A stretch of 64,000 bases of DNA, from positions 62,001 to 126,000 of the forward strand of contig JANAVB010012087.1 in NCBI GenBank assembly GCA_029216955.1. Direction: 5' to 3'. The notes below the pieces were generated by a model, which made no database searches, was not told where the DNA came from, and saw only the letters and a list, made by a program, of their open reading frames with translations. The translations under genes and the position numbers were made by a program. The DNA is from Iris pallida. Its lineage: Eukaryota > Streptophyta > Magnoliopsida > Asparagales > Iridaceae. Shown one piece after another: positions 58,352 to 64,000 of the stretch (the first letter of the stretch is position 1; every line of letters begins with the position of its first letter).

Positions 58352-59416
58352 ATGGATTCGATCAGTGGTAAACTGACAGCAGAAGAGATGAAGGCCTTGG
58401 CTGATAATATTTTATCAAAGAGATTAACCGAGGCAAACCCACGTGTGATCCATACTGATGTGGATCCGTCACCCTACAAAATGGGGAAGCTTGACAAGAT
58501 GGAGACGAAGTTGGAGGGAACGTCCAACTACTTGAAATGGTCACGGCAGACAATGCGGACGCTGAAGGGACGAGGCTTGGTTGGCTACGTCAATGGCCAA
58601 ACCAAGGCGCCAGATGATCCCTCCTCAAAGGAGTTTGCTATTTGGGAAATTGTCAACAATGTTGTGGCTGGATGGTTGACAGCCTCCTTGACCGACCAGG
58701 TGTCGGACAACGTAGAGACGATGGAGGCTGCTGCTGATATATGGCAAACTTTGAAGGATATGTACTCAGGCTCAGGCAATCCTATGCGGGTCTTCCAACT
58801 GCAGGATGAACTTGATAGGGTGGCCCAGGACGACCGTACCATCTCTGAGTATGCAACACTGTTGAAGAAGTACTGGTCTGATCAGGATCACTATGATCCT
58901 CTTGGGATGGAAGATGCACAAGTCGAACCAGCATTTGCGAAACATTTCCAAAAGTTCTTGGATTATATTTTGCGACAACGGATGATGAAGTTCTTGAAGG
59001 ATCTTAACCTTGTGTTTGAGCATAGAAGGAATGTACTCCTAGCACAGCCCATGCTTCCAACCTTAGAAGAAGCTATAGCTGTCATGGCACAAGAAGAGGC
59101 TCGATTGAAGTTGATGCCCAACAAGGACTATTTCCAGGAGGAGCAAGCCGCTGTTGACAAGTCTGTCCTTGCCACCTTCAATCAGCCTCCCTCTGTGGCC
59201 GGTGTTTGCCACAACTGTGGTGACTCGGGACATTACATCAGATTTTGTCCAAAACTCCTGCAAAGTCAGTCGAGTGATCGTGGAAGGGGCCGCGGAAGAC
59301 GTCGAGGTGGTAGAGACGGTTATGCTGGTAGAAGGGAAAATTATTCTGGAGGACACAAAGCTAATCTAGCGGAGGAAGGGGGAGAAAATCACCTGGCTGA
59401 GTTAACCCCCTCTTGA
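58352..59416 (+). CDS. Copia F gag
   Basis: An intact 354-residue gag from ATG 58352 to TGA 59414-59416. It has a capsid region with LEGTSNYLKWSRQTMRTLKG, FAIWEIVNNVVAGWLTASL and VFQLQDELDRVAQDDRTISE. A CCHC knuckle CHNCGDSGHYIRFC follows near residue 290, then an Arg/Gly-rich RGRGRGRRRGGRDGY tail that should bind nucleic acid. It would assemble into virus-like particles. It is the only undamaged retroelement coding sequence I see in the window. The protease frame starts right after it in another phase. Confidence 0.92.
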   Translation: MDSISGKLTAEEMKALADNILSKRLTEANPRVIHTDVDPSPYKMGKLDKMETKLEGTSNYLKWSRQTMRTLKGRGLVGYVNGQTKAPDDPSSKEFAIWEIVNNVVAGWLTASLTDQVSDNVETMEAAADIWQTLKDMYSGSGNPMRVFQLQDELDRVAQDDRTISEYATLLKKYWSDQDHYDPLGMEDAQVEPAFAKHFQKFLDYILRQRMMKFLKDLNLVFEHRRNVLLAQPMLPTLEEAIAVMAQEEARLKLMPNKDYFQEEQAAVDKSVLATFNQPPSVAGVCHNCGDSGHYIRFCPKLLQSQSSDRGRGRGRRRGGRDGYAGRRENYSGGHKANLAEEGGENHLAELTPS

Positions 59417-59870
59417 GAAGGAGTTCCTCGCGAAGTTACGCAGCACGAAGCTGGGTTCGGATGGCAGTCATGGGACGTCATCAACCTCGGGAGATCACAT
59501 CATTTGCTTTGTCCAAACCAGTACAGGTATTCCTGCGCGTGCTCTTGCAGCAGCTGTCCACCAACCATGTTGGATTATGGACTCTGGGGCATCTCGCCAT
59601 GTCACGGGGTCCCGCGGTGAGTTCCAGGACTATACTCACCTACCTACGCCAGAGAGCATTCAGACTGCTGATGGTAACTCCAGTCCTGTCATGGGTAAAG
59701 GTACTGTCGCCTGCACCCATTCTCTGACTCTCACCAATGTCTTACATGCTCCGTCTTTTCCTGTCAATCTTCTTTCTATTAGTGCCATTATTCTTGATCT
59801 TAACTGTACTGTTTCCTTTGACATTCCTACGGTAACTTTTCAGGAGAAGGGACAGGACGACAACTAGGGA
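59417..59870 (+). pseudogene. Copia F protease
   Basis: The frame continues from gag by a one-base shift in the run ACCCCCTCTTG at about 59405-59413. It reads EFLAKLRSTKLGSDG, then the active-site motif WIMDSGASRHVTGSR near 59575. LLSISAI near 59770 marks its end. A second shift near 59860 leads into GAG-pre-integrase. The first shift could be a programmed frameshift but more likely is an indel in a C-run. Confidence 0.85.
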
Positions 59871-61009
59871 CTGGCACATGGCATAAGGGGATGTGGTACT
59901 TGGACATGACTGGACTGGACAAAGCATTGGCATCTCTGGTAGCAGATACACCACCGAAAGATTCACGGTGCAGTATCGAAGATGAATTGCTACTCCACCA
60001 CCAGCGTGTCGGTCATTCTTTTTTTAAAATTATTAGTCGCATGTATCCATCCTTATATCAAAGGGCTAATAAAGAGAAGTTATTTTGTAATGCCTGTGAG
60101 TTGGGTAAACATACCAGAAGCACGTATGTGAGTTCAGGAAATAGAAGTTCAGCTGCATTTGATATGATACATTCGGACGTATGGGGCCCTTGTCCTACAA
60201 CCGGTATTAACGGTTTTTGCTGGTTCGTCACTTTTATTGATTATTATACTCGCGTGACATGGGTCTACCTTATGAAGAATAAAAGTGATATCTTTGAGGC
60301 GTTTTGAGACTTTCATCGCCGGGTAGAAACACAATATGGCACTAAAATTAAGTGCTTACGGTCTGACAATGGGACGGAGTATACAAATAAGAAGGTTGCG
60401 GAGTATTTATCCACTCATGGAATACTATACCGAACTTCATGTGCCTATACACCGGCACAAAATGGTGTGGCCGAACGGAAGAACAGACACCTGCTGGAGG
60501 TCGCACGGACGATGATGCTGGCTATGAATGTCCCGAAACACTTATGGGGGCAGGCGGTGTTAACGGCCTCTTATCTCATCAACAGAATGCCATCTCAGGT
60601 ATTGGACTGGAAGACACCGTTGGAGATGCTTACTGGTGCAACCACGTACACTGTTCCACCAAAAGTATTTGGGTGTGTATGTTTTGTCCAAGATAATAGG
60701 CCTGGAGTTGACAAACTGGATCCTAGAGCGGTTAAATATGTCTTTGTCGGGTACACGGCAACTCAGAAGGGATACGCATGTTGGAGCCTAGTTGAGCGGA
60801 AGATGTTTGTAAGCATGGACGTTACATTCAGAGAACTGGAACCATATTATGGTTCGGATGACGGTTCAGCGTTTGGTGACACACCTAACACAGAGGGTGT
60901 TAGATATGAGGGGAAGAAAATAAGCCCATCTGTGGTGGTCGGATCGGTCCTATGCCCGGTCGTGGAAAACTGGATGACAGGGGGAGAAAGCAGTTACTCC
61001 GATACATAA
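59871..61009 (+). pseudogene. Copia F GAG-pre-integrase and integrase
   Basis: Near 59890-60120 MWYLDMTGLDKALAS and LLHHQRVGHSFFKIISRMY, then CNACELGKHTRS, form the zinc region. The catalytic core follows: FDMIHSDVWGPCP, WFVTFIDYYTRVTWVYLMK, KCLRSDNGTEYTN and YTPAQNGVAERKNRHLLEV, so the D, D and E positions are present. A TGA at 60305-60307 interrupts the core, and TAA at 61007-61009 ends the stretch. Between them VFGCVCFVQDNRPG and KYVFVGYTATQKGY mark the C-terminal region. Confidence 0.92.
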
Positions 61010-62151
61010 GATGAAGAAGATACATATGTTAAACAGGAGGAGCAGCAGACAATGGCAAAGGAGCTCCAAGTCTACAGAAGAAGACAGCAGAAGTCCAGTA
61101 CTGTGCCTGTACCGTGCCCTGTGCCTACTGTACCAAGTCCCTCGTCTACTCTTGCTCCAACTCTTGAAGATTTGCCCCCGTACTGAATCAATCTGATTCT
61201 GATGCAGATCTCTCTGACTCTGATGGTATGATCTCTCCACCACCTATTGCTCCCTTAAGGAGATCTTCTCGCATCAATGCGGGTAAGGCTCCTAGTCGTT
61301 TTGATGATTATGAACATGATATTGCCAACTACCTGTCTTATTCTAATATTTCTTCGAATTATCGAGCCTTCATTGCATCATTAGACTCTACTTCGTTGCC
61401 CAAAAGTTGGCAGGAAGCAAAGAAAGATCCAAGGTGGAAAGCTGCAATGATGGAAGAACTTGGGGCACTGGAGAAAAATAAGACGTGGGAGCTGGTTCCA
61501 TTACCCAAAGGGAAGAAAACTGTGGGATGCAAATGGGTGTACACAGTAAAGGAGACGTCAGAAGGAAAAGTGGAACGATACAAGGCAAGGTTGGTTGGAA
61601 AAGGATACACACAATCATATGACATCGACTATGATGAGACGTTTGCTCCAGTAGCGAAAATGAGCACCGTAAGAACTCTGGTCTCCATTGCAGCAAACTA
61701 TGGGTGGAAGCTATACCAGTTAGATGTGAAGAATGCCTTTCTCCATGGGGACCTACAAGAAGAAGTGTACATGGAACTCCCGACAGGGTGCTACGCTACA
61801 GAATCAGACGAAGGAACGTCGCATGGAAAAGTGTGCAAACTAAAGAAGTCGCTATATGGACTCAAGCAATCTCCTCGAGCCTGGTTTGACAGATTCAAAA
61901 ATGCTGTTACAGGCATGGGATACCATCAAGCAAATACAGATCATACGGTCTTTCTTCAGCATGCAAGAGGACACATCACTATACTTGCTGTATACGTGGA
62001 TGATATAGTAATCACAGGTAATGATGAAGTCGAGATCGCTAAGCTGAAGTCAAAACTCGCGAAGGAGTTTGAGGTGAAGGATTTAGGAGCGATGAGATAC
62101 TTTCTAGGCATCGAGGTGTGTGAAGGCGAACAAGGAATTGTTCTCTCATAG
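61010..62151 (+). pseudogene. Copia F linker and reverse transcriptase
   Basis: After a frame change near 61180 the open stretch from 61228 carries the linker LRRSSRINAGKAPSRFDDYE, then KSWQEAKKDPRWKAAMMEEL, TVGCKWVYTVKETSEG, LYQLDVKNAFLHGDLQEEVY, LKKSLYGLKQSPRAWFDRF and the catalytic LAVYVDDIVITGND near 61990. It ends at TAG 62149-62151, inside the connection to RNase H. Confidence 0.93.
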
Positions 62152-62946
62152 AGAAAATACGCACTAGATCTGCTGAAGGAGACAGGGATGCTGGGATGCA
62201 AAGCAGCAGTCACTCCAATTGACCAGAAGTACAAGTTGGGAGCAGAAGCAGGAGATCCAGTTGATCGTGAAAGATATCAACGACTTGTAGGAAGATTGAT
62301 TTATCTAGGGCACACTCGCCCTGATATCTCATTTGCGGTGAGTGTAGTAAGTCGCTACATGCATGATCCAAGAACGGGTCATATGGATGCAGTGTTTCAG
62401 ATTTTGAGATATCTGAAAGGAATGCCAGGAAAAGGGCTATGGTTCAAGAAGAATGGATGTATAGAAGTTGAGGGATACTGCGATACAGACTAGGCGAGCT
62501 GCATTGACGATAGAAGGTCTACCACGGGATATTGTGTCTTTGTAGGAGGAAACTTAGTCTCATGGAGAAGCAAGAAACAGTCAGTGGTAGCACGGTCTAC
62601 AGCTGAAGCAGAATATAGAGTAATGGCTTTAGGAGTGTCGGAGTTGTTGTGGATGAAAGCGTTGCTGACAGAGTTGAAGCTGGAAAAGGGAGCACCGTTA
62701 CGTCTTCTGAGCGATAGTCAAGCTGCAATAAGTATAGCTAACAATCCATTTCAGCACGACAGAACGAAGCACATCGAGATCGATCGATTCTTCATCAAAG
62801 AGAAGCTGGAACAAGGAATACTGAAGATTGATCATGTTCGCTCAGAAGAACAAGTGGCGGACTGTCTGACTAAGGGTCTTACTTCATTAAGTCTGTCGAA
62901 GCTATGTAACAAGATGGGAATGATTAATATCTATCGCCCATCTTGA
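62152..62946 (+). pseudogene. Copia F RNase H
   Basis: The frame is the same as the reverse transcriptase. It reads RLVGRLIYLGHTRPDISFAV, AVFQILRYLKGMPGKGLWF and EGYCDTD, then TAG at 62491-62493. After that come RRSTTGYCVFVGGNLVSWRS, STAEAEYRVMALGVSELLWM and VADCLTKGL. It closes with a natural stop at 62944-62946, just before the polypurine tract. Confidence 0.92.
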
Positions 62947-62953
62947 GGGGGAG
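62942..62953 (+). other. Polypurine tract of Copia F
   Basis: CTTGAGGGGGAG immediately precedes the 3' LTR. Confidence 0.9.
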
Positions 62954-63072
62954 TGTTGAGAACTAATAAGGGATTTAGTCCCACATTGAAAAATGTAGTA
63001 TGAAGAGGAGCTAGATTCCCTATAAGTAGTGGAGTAGCCAATCAATAAAATATACAACAATTATTCTCTACA
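62954..63072 (+). repeat. 3' LTR of Copia F
   Basis: 119 bp, same ends as the 5' LTR, followed by the target TCTAG. It contains the AATAAA signal. Confidence 0.95.
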
Positions 63073-63351
63073 TCTAGATCTAGACAATGCACTTCACAAT
63101 GATTTTATGTCCACATCATCAATTGTGAATAAAAATGTTTATAAAAAAAATAGAATAGTAGAAGTTGTCTTGAAAGTTGTAAAAAAAATATTTTGTATTG
63201 TCTCCTCAATATTTTTGCATTAGAGAAGACTTTTCAAACTTATTATCTTTTGTGAATATAATCTTGTCACTTGTAAAAGATATTGTCTTGTGTCTATTGC
63301 CACCTAAAAATAATAACACAAAACAAAACAATAGGGTTGGAGATGCTCTTA

Positions 63352-63717
63352 CATATATTATGTATTATATTTGCTCGTGGAAAGCATGACCCATTTTTTT
63401 TAATATAAATCTGAAGAAAAAGTTTGGTTTGTTTGAGAATATACAGTTACATCCACCCCACCAAACAACATAAATGCACCCACTACTGAAATGCCATGTT
63501 GGTTCCACACATTGTGGATCCCATGCTTTGTCATGAAATGGTGGCATTTCATTTTTAATGTACAGTATTCTGGATATTGATATTCCAACAGAACATATAT
63601 GTATATATGGCCAAGAGATTTGCTGGTGTCACTTTAGTGAGTATATGTAGCTGGCTAGAGAAGTGGACGTTCAGCAACTAATCAAGGACTCTGTTCTCCA
63701 ACAGAAAAGTAGTGATA
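63352..63717 (+). promoter_or_regulatory. Probable promoter and 5' UTR of the GH1 gene
   Basis: These 366 bases separate the MITE end from the GH1 start codon. A TATA-like TATATATGG lies at 63602-63610, about 110 bases before the ATG. CCACCCCACCAAACAACA near 63453-63470 loosely resembles MYB-binding AC elements, but this is weak. Confidence 0.45.
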
Positions 63718-63885
63718 ATGCATAGATTTATGGAGAATGCTGGGGAGAAGAAGAAGAGTAAGAAGGAGGCACTGTCACTTGTTCTCTTCTTCCTGCAGGT
63801 GCAGCTGTTCACTTGTGCTGCTGGAATAGAGAGGAGTGACTTTCCTCCTTCCTTCTTCTTTGGAACTGCCACTTCCTCCTACCAA
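63718..63885 (+). CDS. Glycoside hydrolase family 1 beta-glucosidase-like gene, exon 1 (gene runs off the window)
   Basis: The exon encodes 56 residues from ATG 63718; a second ATG at 63730 is also possible. A basic stretch (GEKKKSKK) is followed by a hydrophobic core ALSLVLFFLQVQLF and CAAG, which looks like a secretory signal peptide. Then comes IERSDFPPSFFFGTATSSYQ, the hallmark N-terminal motif of plant GH1 enzymes, which normally continues with an EGA segment. The exon ends at CAA followed by GTACTG, a plausible donor at the place where plant GH1 genes commonly have their first intron. GH1 enzymes hydrolyse beta-glycosides of hormones, phenolics or defence compounds; which substrate applies cannot be told from one exon. 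It is the only host gene recognised here, and its catalytic residues lie outside the window. Confidence 0.82.
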
Positions 63886-64000
63886 GTACTGTTTCCTTTC
63901 AAGTATTAGCATAACCTCTTTCTTTATATGGCTAACAAAGTGTGAAAGTTTGTACACATTTGGATCATATGCATTCTTTTTATACAAATGTGTATATATT
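63886..64000 (+). other. Start of intron 1 of the GH1 gene
   Basis: Starting GTACTGTTTCC, the sequence is AT-rich with in-frame stops, consistent with an intron cut by the window edge. Confidence 0.6.

Larger units (their letters stand above)
57691..63072 (+). mobile_element. Copia element F, structurally complete
   Basis: Two 119-bp LTRs (57691-57809, 62954-63072) bound gag, protease, integrase, reverse transcriptase and RNase H in Copia order. A primer-binding site and polypurine tract are in place, and the target TCTAG lies at 57686-57690 and 63073-63077. The total is 5382 bp. Frameshifts and stops in pol make it non-autonomous now. Confidence 0.96.
57530..63351. mobile_element. PIF/Harbinger-like MITE split by Copia F
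   Basis: Ends GAGCATCTCCAATCC (57533-57547) and GGTTGGAGATGCTC (63335-63348) are inverted repeats with one mismatch. They are flanked by TTA at 57530-57532 and 63349-63351. Without Copia F and one TCTAG copy the element is about 430 bp. No transposase is encoded. Confidence 0.75.

Noticed and set aside
63453..63470. AC element suggesting control of a lignin-related glucosidase
   Set aside because: The match is loose and one exon cannot place the enzyme in a GH1 subgroup.

Overview
This is a plant nuclear sequence, almost certainly angiosperm; I cannot name the species. It holds the start of one host gene, at the right edge, and is otherwise built from nested transposable elements. The plant assignment rests on Ty1/Copia elements with plant-type gag, Ty3/Gypsy chromoviruses with 2.7-3.9 kb LTRs starting TGTCACG on the plus strand, Tourist-like and hAT-like MITEs, and a plant glycoside hydrolase family 1 first exon.

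Layout. 1-4434: left-truncated Copia element 'H' on the minus strand (5' LTR, leader with a probable intron, gag, protease, integrase). 4435-5340: an hAT-like end and a Tourist-like MITE. 5340-44640: a retrotransposon nest at least four levels deep. Decayed Copia 'E' (plus) is split by Copia 'D' (plus, 6583-43318, target duplication ATAGA). D is split by solo LTR 'C' (8385-11356, GATAC), by Gypsy chromovirus 'A' (minus, 12164-35415, GTCAT) and by another solo LTR (36166-39891, GATGT). A is split by Gypsy chromovirus 'B' (minus, 18060-28524, TGTTC). Removing the insertions rejoins each interrupted coding region in domain order.

44641-56915 is a (TA)n-rich region. It carries a 238-bp triple tandem repeat, a foldback structure with a nested hAT-like element (perfect 8-bp target duplication), a MITE-like hairpin inside (TA)n, and Copia 'G' (minus). 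The long terminal segments of G contain repeated 82-bp modules and tRNA-promoter-bearing SINE-like units, each bounded by (TA)n. 57533-63348 is a PIF/Harbinger-like MITE (target TTA) interrupted by Copia 'F' (plus, 57691-63072, LTRs of only 119 bp, PBS and PPT present, target TCTAG). 63718-63885 is exon 1 of a GH1 beta-glucosidase-like gene that continues past the window.

None of the retroelements looks able to encode its own full polyprotein. In B the gag-pol frame is otherwise continuous but carries six in-frame stops. In H, A, F and G most stops can also be explained by C-to-T or G-to-A transitions, as expected for methylated, silenced DNA. Coordinates, target duplications and repeat periods were read by eye. 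Identity estimates are visual only.
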